The translations under genes and the position numbers were made by a program. The notes below the pieces were generated by a model. It was not told the DNA's origin and did no database searches. It saw only the letters and a list, made by a program, of their open reading frames with translations. 54,037 bases of DNA from Halioglobus sp. Lineage in GTDB: Bacteria > Pseudomonadota > Gammaproteobacteria > Pseudomonadales > Halieaceae. Positions 1 through 7,708 of the stretch are shown here, one piece after another. How positions within the stretch are numbered: position 1 is the first letter of the stretch; each line of letters opens with the position of its first letter. Where the stretch lies: contig JARFQU010000044.1 in assembly GCA_029287595.1 (NCBI GenBank), positions 1-54,037 on the forward strand. The letters run 5' to 3'.

Positions 1-274
1 GTGGTGTGTCGATAGTGCCGTTTACCGTTGCCAGCTCCAGGTAGATCTCCGGCGTGTAGCGCCGGTTGAGGGCCAGCTCCTCATTGCAGAAGTATTGGCG
101 CCGCTCCAGTTCCCGGAAGTCGAGAAACCCCAGATCGATGGGCTTCTTGATTTTGTAGGCGAAGTCCCCGGTGAGGATGACCCAGGAAATATGCGTTTCG
201 ATAAGCTGGATGTCGCCAACAGGGTGGGGGAAGGCCTCTGGCACCAACAGGCGCTGGACGGTTGACCGGTCCAT
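1..274 (-). CDS. N-terminal part of an aminoglycoside-phosphotransferase-like / P-loop kinase protein (cut by window edge)
   Basis: Only the first 91 codons are visible; the gene runs off the left edge. The reading frame starts at the ATG at 274 (MDRSTVQRLLVPEAF). It contains the stretch FAYKIKKPIDLGFLDF followed by ELERRQYFCNEELALNRRYT. I recognise this as the N-terminus of the COG2187-type proteins, in which an aminoglycoside-phosphotransferase-like fold is joined to a C-terminal P-loop ATPase/kinase. Neither the catalytic loop nor the P-loop is in the window, so the second domain is assumed from the family. Physiological substrates of these proteins are not known to me. It lies 53 bp downstream of deoD on the same strand and may be the last gene of that transcript. 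The ribosome site is weak (CAGCAGG about 10 nt upstream). Confidence 0.72.
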   Translation of the reverse strand, partial: MDRSTVQRLLVPEAFPHPVGDIQLIETHISWVILTGDFAYKIKKPIDLGFLDFRELERRQYFCNEELALNRRYTPEIYLELATVNGTIDTP

Positions 275-327
275 AAAAAATCAGCCTGCTGCGCTTAACA
301 TGTGGTTGGCATAAGCAAATAGCCCCG

Positions 328-1032
328 TTAGCTGTTCGCTATGTTGAGCGCCAGCCTGATCATGTCATCCAGGGACAACTGCCGCTCCTCGGAGGAAAGC
401 GCTGCCCCCGTGCGTATGTGATCAGTAACAGTGCAAATGGCCAGGGCCCTGGCACCGAACTCGACCGCCGCGCTGTACACCCCGGCGGCCTCCATTTCCA
501 CGCCCAGGATATCGTACTTGTCCATCAGGTCGAACATCGCGGTATCGGGGGTATAGAACAGGTCAGCCGAGAAGATATTGCCTACCCTGGTATTGAGGTT
601 CAGTCCCCTGGCCGCGGCCACGGCTTTCTCCAGCAGGCCGAAATCGGCGATGGCCGCGTAATCGTAGCCCCCGAAGCGGATACGATTGACGTTGGAATCG
701 GTGGACGCGCCCATGCCGATCACCACGTCGCGCAGTTGCACCTTATCGCTGACCGAGCCGCAGCTACCCACGCGAATGATCTCCTTCACCCCATACTCGG
801 TGATCAGTTCCTTGGTGTAGATGGAGGCGGAGGGAATACCCATGCCGCTGGCCATGACCGAAACCCGCGTGCCCTCATAGTCTCCGGTATAACCCAGGAT
901 GTTGCGCACATCGGTTACCAGTTCGGCCCCTTCGAGAAACTTCTCCGCGATATATTTGGCGCGCAGGGGATCACCGGGCAGCAATACGGTGTCAGCGAAG
1001 GCGCCGGGGTCGGCATTGATGTGAATCGACAT
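328..1032 (-). CDS. deoD: Purine nucleoside phosphorylase, DeoD type
   Basis: DeoD splits purine (deoxy)nucleosides with phosphate to free base and (deoxy)ribose-1-phosphate in the cytoplasm. The protein is 234 aa, close to the roughly 239 aa of the E. coli hexameric enzyme. Visible family features are the phosphate-binding [13 protein letters not shown] near residues 18-30, RVGSCG near 87-92, VEMEAAG with Glu181 (ribose contact) and TVTDH with the catalytic Asp204; the numbering coincides with E. coli DeoD. The ATG at 1032 is preceded by AGGAG with 7 nt spacing. It follows the secreted adenosine deaminase on the same strand after 140 bp, so the deaminase product inosine would be a natural substrate. 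The companion mutase deoB is not in the window. Confidence 0.96.
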   Translation of the reverse strand: MSIHINADPGAFADTVLLPGDPLRAKYIAEKFLEGAELVTDVRNILGYTGDYEGTRVSVMASGMGIPSASIYTKELITEYGVKEIIRVGSCGSVSDKVQLRDVVIGMGASTDSNVNRIRFGGYDYAAIADFGLLEKAVAAARGLNLNTRVGNIFSADLFYTPDTAMFDLMDKYDILGVEMEAAGVYSAAVEFGARALAICTVTDHIRTGAALSSEERQLSLDDMIRLALNIANS

Positions 1033-1172
1033 ACTTTTTCTCCTGGAGCGATATGATTACGCCGTTGTTTTATTTAGTGGCCTGGCGATCGGCTGGTATG
1101 CGCATAGCTTACTTTATGGTCGGTGCGCTGTCGCCTGCGCCGGCCCCGGGGCGGGTATTTTCCTTGCCGGTA

Positions 1173-2690
1173 TCAATATCGAGCCTCGAACGCCTGAAAA
1201 CGACCCTCAAGCTGCCATTGCAGCCGAGCTTTCTCGCTGCTATCTAAAAAGGCCCTGCAGTTATCCGACAGGGTTTCCCCCGGCAAGTCTTTGCTGCAGG
1301 CCTTGACGCGCCTGGCCTCAGTGACATCCGCAAATAAACTCTCACCGGGCAAATAACTGTAGGCCAGTGCATTGCGTGATAACCACACCAGGTCGTCGTA
1401 GCCAAGATCGTAGTCCACCACCGCGCGCTGGTATTCACGGGTGAGATCGATACGAAATACCCCCTCATCGTCGGTCGACAGTGCCAGCGGTACGCCGTAT
1501 TGCCGGTACAGGTCAAACGGGTGCTCGTCGCCTGCTATCTCCAGGATAATGTCGTTACTGGACAGGTTGATTTCCACCAGGATCTGCTGGTCGGCCATTT
1601 GCTGCAACAGTCTTTCGTGATCCTGTTCATGGACGATGCTGGTGCCGTGGCCGATGCGACTGGCCCCGGCGATGTTTATCGCCTTGCCGATATTGCCCAG
1701 CAGGGCCTCCGGTGGTACCAGGCCCGGCGCCAGTTCGCCGGCGTGCAGCGTAATGTGCTTTGCGGCGTGGGGAAAATGTTGCGCCAGTTGCGCGATCAAC
1801 TGCATTTGCCAGTCATAGTCGCGCAAGACGATGGGGTGGTCTTCCGGGGCCACAAAATTAACACCGACATAGCGCGGATCATGTTCCACCAGCATAAAAG
1901 CCAACACCGTCTGTGCCGCGACCATTTCACGCGGTAGGGTTCTGATGACAGCAGAGATATGGCGCACTGTGACCTGGCAGCCCGTGGCGGCGTCAGGCGT
2001 GTCGCATTGTGCCACCTGCTGCCACTGCTGTTCCATTGCGTCAGTGGTGGCCACGGCATCCGCGAAGGCGCGCTGCAAGGCGGGGTTCTCCAACCAGCGT
2101 GCTAGCGCGTCGGTTTGTTTGAATTCATTCGCGGAGGCGCCCACCGCCATTGCCGCGGGCATGCCGGTGATGTAAATCAGTTCCAGGTAGTGGTTGTTCT
2201 GGCGCGCGGCGCGGTCGGTAACCTCGGCGAGAATATACCCTTCCCTGCCGGGGACAGCGTTGGCAAAGCGCCCGAACGTGGCGAAGGCCTGGCCGTGGCC
2301 GGATAGCGGCCGGCGCTCGAAGTTGCGCACAGACAAGGCGTCGATAATCCGGTTGACGGTCTCCGCATCGAACTGGATGTCGGCCACCGGTGTGCGCTGT
2401 TCCTGAGTATCGCAGGGTGGCGGCATTATGGTATAGGTGGGCAAGTCGATACATTTGCCGTCGCTGGCGGCCCAGGCGATATAGTTTTCCGCATACACAG
2501 AGCCATCCAGATGGGTGTGCAGTTCGCCGCCCTTGGGAAAGCGATAAAGAAACTCACGCAGCAACAGCGGCTGTTCCTTTATCCGTTCAAAATAGGCAGC
2601 AGAGGAGCCGGCGCGGGCCGGATCGGCCGATGCCGCAAGCACCAGTGCCAGCGGTATGAACAATAGCGTGAGCAATCTGCAGGACTTCAT
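1173..2690 (-). CDS. Secreted adenosine deaminase (ADGF/ADA2-like)
   Basis: This enzyme should hydrolyse adenosine or deoxyadenosine to inosine or deoxyinosine and ammonia. At 505 aa it is longer than cytoplasmic Add (about 330 aa) and begins with a clear signal peptide (MKSCRLLTLLFIPLALVLAASADPARA), so the product acts in the periplasm or outside. The metal site is visible: HTHLDGS with His58 and His60, LHAGE with His316 and catalytic Glu319, GHGTSI near 345-350, and LSTDDEG with Asp407/408. The exported location and extra length fit the ADGF/CECR1 branch rather than Add. It starts 18 bp after the P450 stop, so the two are probably cotranscribed, and it precedes deoD. The exact substrate range is inferred from family and context. 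Confidence 0.88.
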   Translation of the reverse strand: MKSCRLLTLLFIPLALVLAASADPARAGSSAAYFERIKEQPLLLREFLYRFPKGGELHTHLDGSVYAENYIAWAASDGKCIDLPTYTIMPPPCDTQEQRTPVADIQFDAETVNRIIDALSVRNFERRPLSGHGQAFATFGRFANAVPGREGYILAEVTDRAARQNNHYLELIYITGMPAAMAVGASANEFKQTDALARWLENPALQRAFADAVATTDAMEQQWQQVAQCDTPDAATGCQVTVRHISAVIRTLPREMVAAQTVLAFMLVEHDPRYVGVNFVAPEDHPIVLRDYDWQMQLIAQLAQHFPHAAKHITLHAGELAPGLVPPEALLGNIGKAINIAGASRIGHGTSIVHEQDHERLLQQMADQQILVEINLSSNDIILEIAGDEHPFDLYRQYGVPLALSTDDEGVFRIDLTREYQRAVVDYDLGYDDLVWLSRNALAYSYLPGESLFADVTEARRVKACSKDLPGETLSDNCRAFLDSSEKARLQWQLEGRFQAFEARY

Positions 2691-2708
2691 CTTGTTATTC
2701 TCATCTGC

Positions 2709-3929
2709 CTACCATTGCAGTCGCAGTGACTTAAGACCGCGAAAAACCAGACCTGGATGATACTCCTGGTCCTGTTGCGCCAGACGAATAGCCGGCAGTC
2801 GCGCCAGTAAGGTGTTGAATATAATCTCCAGTTCCAGTCGCGCCAGGGGAGCACCCAGGCAGAAATGCCGGCCCTTGCCAAAGGCCAGGTGCTTGTTGGG
2901 TGTGCGGCAGATATCGAAATTATCCGGGTCTGGAAAGGCCTGCGGATCGCGGTTCGCCGACCCGTACAACAGTCCTATGGTGTCACCCTGTGCCAGAGAG
3001 TGCCCCTTGTATTGCATGTCCTGCAGCACATAGCGGTGGAAGTACTGTAGCGGTGGATCATAGCGCATGATTTCCTCCACGGCCGAACTGGCAAGCTGCG
3101 GGTTCGCCTTTAGTTTTTCCAGTTGCTCCGCGTGGCGCAGCAGGGCGAGCATGCCATTGCCCGCGGCATTCACCGTGGATTCATGGCCGGCGTTCAGCAG
3201 CAGTATGCAGGTGGAGACAAGCTCGTCGTTTTTGAGCATCTCGCCCTCGTCCTCGACCCGCACCAGTACGCTGATCAAATCGTCTCCGGGATTGGCGCGC
3301 CGCTGAACCAACAGATTTTCCAGGTACTGCACAAATTCGGTCGTCGCGACTTCCGCGTCCTGTGCATGCTGCTCAGTCGCGTCTTTCTCGTACAGCCTTA
3401 CGATGGCGGCCGACCAGGGCCGCAGCAGGTGATGGTCCTCTGGCGGCATGCCCATGAGCGACGCGATCACATGCACCGTCAGCGGGTTGACGAAATCTTC
3501 CAGCAGGTCCATTTCACCCCGCGCCGCAAGTTCATCCAGGGCCCGGTCCGCAAGCGCCTGGATACCTTCACGTTGATTGGCGATCTGGGCGGTGGTAAAG
3601 CCCTTGACCAGCAGGCGGCGCAGGCGGGCATGGTCCTCGCCCTCGGTTTCCAGCAGGTTGCGGCTGATGTAGCGCTGGTAGTTGGGCAGTTTGTGCCATT
3701 TGCTCTGCTCGCGGCGCGTGGCGACTTCGGCTGGGTCGAGTATATGGTCAAGAGTTCGCCCCAGGCTTTTGTGCACCAGCAGGGCGTTAACATCCTCATG
3801 GGTGCTGACAAAGGTCACGTCCCACTCGGGGTTGTAGAAGATTGGACTTTGTTCCCGCAGGGCCGCATAAATCGGGTAGGGGTTGGCGCAGAATGCTTCG
3901 CTGTAGGGGTTGAAGTCAACCTTACTCAT
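2709..3929 (-). CDS. Cytochrome P450, bacterial soluble class
   Basis: A soluble haem-thiolate monooxygenase of 406 aa. The haem-binding loop FGKGRHFCLG carries the proximal Cys357; the I-helix motif reads LLLNAGHESTVN near residue 245 (Ser where most family members have Thr), and the K-helix ExxR is EEIMR near 283. HARLRRLLVKGFT is the usual C-helix region. I chose ATG 3929 (MSKVDFNPYSEAF) because family members begin close to this point; an in-frame GTG at 3944 would add five residues. A redox partner (ferredoxin, reductase) is not nearby. It is separated from the upstream receptor by a terminator and is closely followed by the adenosine deaminase gene, an unexpected partner. Substrate is unknown; CYP subfamily cannot be assigned by eye. 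Confidence 0.93.
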   Translation of the reverse strand: MSKVDFNPYSEAFCANPYPIYAALREQSPIFYNPEWDVTFVSTHEDVNALLVHKSLGRTLDHILDPAEVATRREQSKWHKLPNYQRYISRNLLETEGEDHARLRRLLVKGFTTAQIANQREGIQALADRALDELAARGEMDLLEDFVNPLTVHVIASLMGMPPEDHHLLRPWSAAIVRLYEKDATEQHAQDAEVATTEFVQYLENLLVQRRANPGDDLISVLVRVEDEGEMLKNDELVSTCILLLNAGHESTVNAAGNGMLALLRHAEQLEKLKANPQLASSAVEEIMRYDPPLQYFHRYVLQDMQYKGHSLAQGDTIGLLYGSANRDPQAFPDPDNFDICRTPNKHLAFGKGRHFCLGAPLARLELEIIFNTLLARLPAIRLAQQDQEYHPGLVFRGLKSLRLQW

Positions 3930-3970
3930 CTTCGGATATTCCACCGGTATGTGTCGCGAGTGTTACCCAT

Positions 3971-3999
3971 AAAAAACCCCGGCACAAGGGCCGGGGTTT
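3971..3999 (-). terminator. Rho-independent terminator of the TonB-dependent receptor gene
   Basis: A perfect 10-bp stem (3974-3983 with 3990-3999, AAACCCCGGC / GCCGGGGTTT) encloses a 6-nt loop. Read on the minus strand it is followed by six T residues (3971-3976). It lies 43 bp after the receptor stop codon and just before the P450 start, so the P450 group probably has either its own promoter or only readthrough. Confidence 0.9.
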
Positions 4000-4042
4000 G
4001 TCAGGTGTCGCCCCGGCCCAGGCCGGAGCTGGTTTGTCGGGA

Positions 4043-6238
4043 TTAGAACTCGACGCTGACGCTGCCACCCCAGATGCGAGGCTCATTATCAAAGGCAGTG
4101 TTGTTATTGAAGTCTACGCCACCCTGTATGTTTTCTTCGTCAGTGATGTTGCGCACGAAGGCAGCCACTTCCCAGTCGTAATCGCCGGACGTCTGACGGT
4201 AGCCTGCTCGCAGGCCGCCTTCAAACTGGTCTTCGGTCTTATACTCCTTGGTTTCATAGAGGAAGATATTGGTATCACCCTGCATCGCCCAGTCGGTAAA
4301 GGCGAAGATCTCGCCTCGGCTTACCGGATAACGGAAGCTTGCGGTAAAGCTCAAGGTAGTCTCAGGTGCCTGGGGGAATGGGTTGCCATCGATATTGGCG
4401 AAAAGGATAGGTTGGCCAAATTGGTCGAGCCCCAGGCGCGTCGGATCAGTCGGGGTACATAGGCGGGAGCCACATGTGGCAACCTCCAGGTTACTGTCGT
4501 CGATCTCGGTATCCACGTAGGCGTAGCCGAAGGTAAGGTCGACGTACTCATTAACCAGAAACTGTAGGTCTAACTCCATACCCGCTGCATTACTGCTATC
4601 GGCGTTAATTACAGTAACCGAGTTGCCATCACCACCTACCACTGAGAACTGAATATCGTCGACTTCGTAATAGTAGACTGCTGCATTCAGGCGCGCGCGA
4701 TTATCCAGAAATTCAGCCTTGTAGCCAAACTCAATAGAGTTGATAGTCTCTGAGTCGGCGACTGATGATACGCCGCCGAAAGCCACGTCACGACCCTGTA
4801 TACTCGGTCCGCGGAAGCCGCTGGCTATCTTGCCCCAGACCATGCTGTTGTCGCTCATGTTATATGCCAGGCTCAAGTTGCCGCTGACCTGGTCATCGTC
4901 GATGTCGGTGGACTGGCCAGCGGGTGCGTCCAGTTCCTTGTCGTCATAGGTCCAGCGGATGCCTGCGGTTAATGTCCATTGATCGGTCAGGTAATAGTCT
5001 CCCTGGCCGAAGACTGCCCAGCTCTCATTGCTGTGGCTAACCGTGGTAGGGTCGGTGAAGCCGGGATCGGTTTTTACATCGAGGTCAGCGTCAAAGTAAA
5101 ACACACCGGCCTGCCAAAATAGGCGCTCGGCGTCGTTATTGTTTATGCGCAACTCCTGGGTAAATTGCTCCACGTCGGCATCGTCCTGGGTCGCGGACGG
5201 GAAAGGAATGAAACCGGGGCCCATCTCTGGCAAGAACACGGCGCCAAAGCCACCGTCGATATCACCAAAACTGTAACCGTTGGCGTTTTCATAGGCGGTG
5301 ATAGAGGTCAGCGTATAGGCACCGATGTCCCAGCCCACCTTGAGGTTGTAGCCGTCATTGTCATACTCCTGAGGGTTGCCGTCACCCTCATCGAAGTAGA
5401 CGGTTTCGCGGTCGTAGTTTTCGTTGAGATCGTTATCCCCTGTGGTCAGGACGTTGGCACGAAAAAGTGACGAGGTACCTTCCAGATCGCGGTAGTGGGC
5501 GCCAAACAATACATCGATGTTGTCGGTGGGTTGCCAGGCCAAAAAGCCCTTGATCGCCTTTTCCTCGATCTCGCCAAGAGCGTCGCTCTCGCCGGTGTAA
5601 TCGTTGTCTATCCAGTCATCGCGGTTCTGGGTCAGCACCGCAACACGGCCCTGCAGGTTATCAGTGATCCCTCCGCCTACAGCGCCTTCAAAGTTAACCG
5701 TGCCGTAGTCGCCGACGTCCAGCTTGGCGCGACCGGTAAACTCTTCAGTCGGTTTGAAGGATTCGAATTTCACGATACCGGCTGTGGTGTTGCGGCCGAA
5801 CAGGGAACCCTGGGGCCCGCGCAGCACTTCAACTCGGTCGATATCGAAGATTGGGAAGCTTTTCAGTACGACGTTTTCCTTGACTACCTCGTCCATGATG
5901 ACGGAAACCGGCTGAGAGGCTGCCAGGTCGAAGTCAGAGTTGCCCAGACCGCGAATGTAAAAGCGCGGAGCGACCCGGCCATTGGACGATTCAATGTACA
6001 AGCCTGGTACCCGTGTTGACAGGGCGCGAACGTCTGCGCCGCCTTCAAACAGTGAGGTAAAACGCTCGCCGGACATGGTAGCAATGGAAATAGGCACGTC
6101 CATCAAGCTCTGCTCGCGCTTCTGTGCGGTTACGATAACTTCTTCCAGGACCTGGGCGGATGCCAGGCTGGCGCCGGTTGCCAGGGTGCCTGATATGGCC
6201 AGCGCTATGGCCGTTTTTGCGCGTATAGGAAATTTCAA
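4043..6238 (-). CDS. TonB-dependent outer-membrane receptor (nucleoside-locus receptor)
   Basis: A 731-aa outer-membrane active transporter driven by TonB. Residues 1-29 are a signal peptide ending in SLASAQ, followed by a TonB-box-like stretch EEVIVTAQKREQ, the plug domain with RGPQGSLFGRNTTAGIV, and a beta-barrel ending in the terminal aromatic motif SVSVEF. The start is a TTG at 6238; it is credible because AGGAG lies 7 nt upstream and the signal peptide begins exactly there. The sequence belongs to the large proteobacterial group whose ligands cannot be told from sequence. The neighbourhood (deoC, nupC, deoD, secreted adenosine deaminase) suggests nucleosides, nucleotides or DNA fragments as ligands, which is inference. 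It is divergent from deoC across 420 bp and ends in a strong terminator. Confidence 0.95.
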   Translation of the reverse strand: MKFPIRAKTAIALAISGTLATGASLASAQVLEEVIVTAQKREQSLMDVPISIATMSGERFTSLFEGGADVRALSTRVPGLYIESSNGRVAPRFYIRGLGNSDFDLAASQPVSVIMDEVVKENVVLKSFPIFDIDRVEVLRGPQGSLFGRNTTAGIVKFESFKPTEEFTGRAKLDVGDYGTVNFEGAVGGGITDNLQGRVAVLTQNRDDWIDNDYTGESDALGEIEEKAIKGFLAWQPTDNIDVLFGAHYRDLEGTSSLFRANVLTTGDNDLNENYDRETVYFDEGDGNPQEYDNDGYNLKVGWDIGAYTLTSITAYENANGYSFGDIDGGFGAVFLPEMGPGFIPFPSATQDDADVEQFTQELRINNNDAERLFWQAGVFYFDADLDVKTDPGFTDPTTVSHSNESWAVFGQGDYYLTDQWTLTAGIRWTYDDKELDAPAGQSTDIDDDQVSGNLSLAYNMSDNSMVWGKIASGFRGPSIQGRDVAFGGVSSVADSETINSIEFGYKAEFLDNRARLNAAVYYYEVDDIQFSVVGGDGNSVTVINADSSNAAGMELDLQFLVNEYVDLTFGYAYVDTEIDDSNLEVATCGSRLCTPTDPTRLGLDQFGQPILFANIDGNPFPQAPETTLSFTASFRYPVSRGEIFAFTDWAMQGDTNIFLYETKEYKTEDQFEGGLRAGYRQTSGDYDWEVAAFVRNITDEENIQGGVDFNNNTAFDNEPRIWGGSVSVEF

Positions 6239-6658
6239 CGTATTGCTCCTTAGGGTGTCTCGTCCCCGAATATAAGTTGTGTTGTTGTTGGCCGCTGTAC
6301 TTTTTTTGGCGAATGGAATAGTACTCGCGCGGATGAAGCTACCTTATGCGAGTTAAAGGCGAAAAACTACTTATCGGTAGCACTAAAACTGTTGATAATT
6401 AACACAATTTTAGGTTGGCGTAGCATGCAGGTTTGCCCTGAATTGGGCTGGTTGAAGATGGCTTAACTGGTAAACAGCCCTGTATGGTCCATAATACAGC
6501 GGGTAAATTGACAAGCGCGGGTGTTGAATTTATGTTGCGACGCCGGTGCAACTGATACCCGCTATTAGAGTGACAGTGCTGCCTTTGCCCGTTCAGGGTC
6601 ATTAGTTGGCCGTAACCAGATTGAATTCAGCCTGGCGCCCTCAGGTAGCGAGGTCCAC
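6239..6658. other. Divergent promoter region between receptor gene and deoC
   Basis: 420 bp without a convincing gene. The left end carries the receptor ribosome site (AGGAG on the minus strand at 6246-6250). The centre, about 6290-6420, is AT-rich compared with the flanks and holds a near-palindrome described separately. No convincing -35/-10 pair could be fixed by eye on either strand. Promoters of both divergent transcripts must lie here. Confidence 0.6.
6390..6404. promoter_or_regulatory. Near-palindromic candidate operator
   Basis: TGTTGATAATTAACA is an odd-length inverted repeat in which six of seven arm positions pair. Its outer TGTT...AACA resembles the ends of the E. coli DeoR operator, though the centre differs. 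It lies in the shared upstream region of a receptor gene and the deoC-aldehyde dehydrogenase-nupC operon, where a nucleoside-responsive repressor would be expected. No regulator gene is present in the window. Confidence 0.35.
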
Positions 6659-7699
6659 TTGGGAGATAACACCATTACAGCAGGAGCCAGTACCCCACCC
6701 ACAGGAAGGGACAAGCAAGCGGACCAGCCCAGTCTTTCGCTGGTGGATTCGGTGGTGCGCAATGCCGGCAGCGATTTTCACCCGGCCGGGCTGGATGCGG
6801 TGCGCATCAACCTCAGTGCCCTGGAGCGTCGAGTGTCTTCGCTGGCCGGTCGCAGGACGGTAAAAAAACAGTGGCAGGCGGCCTGGTTGTTGCGCGCGGT
6901 TTCCTTTATCGATCTCACTTCTCTGTCCGGCGACGATACGCCGGGGCGCATCAGGCGACTCTGCGCCAAGGCCAGGCGTCCGGTGCGGGCGGATATCCTG
7001 GCCGCCCTGGGTGCCGCTGACCTGAATCTTACCACTGGCGCAGTCTGTGTTTACCATGAAATGGTGTCCACTGCGGTGGATGCCCTGGAGGGCTCGGGCA
7101 TACCCGTGGCGGCGGTGTCTACCGGTTTCCCCGCCGGACTGTCCCCGCTGGAGACCCGACTGCGAGAGATCGAATTGTCAGTTGCTGACGGAGCCGCGGA
7201 GATCGATATAGTAATCAGCCGCCGCCATGTTCTCACGGGCCATTGGCAATCCCTGTACGACGAGGTGAAGGCTTATCGCCAGGCCTGCGGCGATGCGCGG
7301 CTGAAGACTATACTCGCCACCGGGGAACTGGGCTCCATGGCCAATATCGCCAAAGCTTCCCTGGTGTGCATGATGGCCGGGGCGGATTTCATCAAGACGT
7401 CCACCGGCATGGAGTCGGAGAACGCGACCCTGCCCGTGAGCCTGATCATGGTGCGCATGATCCGGGAGTTTTATGAGCAGACCGGCCAGCGGGTCGGTTT
7501 TAAGCCCGCCGGCGGCGTCAGCAGCGCCAAGCTGGCCCTGAGCTACCTGGCACTGATAAAAGAAGAGCTGGGCGATGCCTGGCTGAACCCCGGTTACTTT
7601 CGCTTTGGTGCATCCAGCCTGCTCGGTGATATAGAGCGGCAGTTGGAGCACAGTGTTACCGGGCACTATGCCGCGAGCAACCACCACCCCCTGGCTTGA
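6659..7699 (+). CDS. deoC: Deoxyribose-phosphate aldolase
   Basis: DeoC cleaves 2-deoxyribose-5-phosphate to glyceraldehyde-3-phosphate and acetaldehyde. The 346-aa protein belongs to the longer, animal-like branch rather than the roughly 260-aa E. coli type: it has RRTVKKQWQAAWLLRA, FIDLTSLSGDDT, the Schiff-base lysine Lys246 in FIKTSTG, and GFKPAGGV. No ATG is available near the N-terminus; the frame is open back to a stop at 6566, and TTG 6659 with AGG 5 nt before it is the best start. GTG codons at the Val residues about 30 codons in are alternatives. It is 9 bp upstream of the aldehyde dehydrogenase gene, which is a fitting partner because the reaction releases acetaldehyde. Confidence 0.93.
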   Translation: MGDNTITAGASTPPTGRDKQADQPSLSLVDSVVRNAGSDFHPAGLDAVRINLSALERRVSSLAGRRTVKKQWQAAWLLRAVSFIDLTSLSGDDTPGRIRRLCAKARRPVRADILAALGAADLNLTTGAVCVYHEMVSTAVDALEGSGIPVAAVSTGFPAGLSPLETRLREIELSVADGAAEIDIVISRRHVLTGHWQSLYDEVKAYRQACGDARLKTILATGELGSMANIAKASLVCMMAGADFIKTSTGMESENATLPVSLIMVRMIREFYEQTGQRVGFKPAGGVSSAKLALSYLALIKEELGDAWLNPGYFRFGASSLLGDIERQLEHSVTGHYAASNHHPLA

Positions 7700-7708
7700 G
7701 AAGGTTTC

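Noticed and set aside
1053-1247. Short plus-strand frame between deoD and the deaminase gene
   Set aside because: It overlaps the coding end of the deaminase and has no family resemblance; the region is only an operon spacer.
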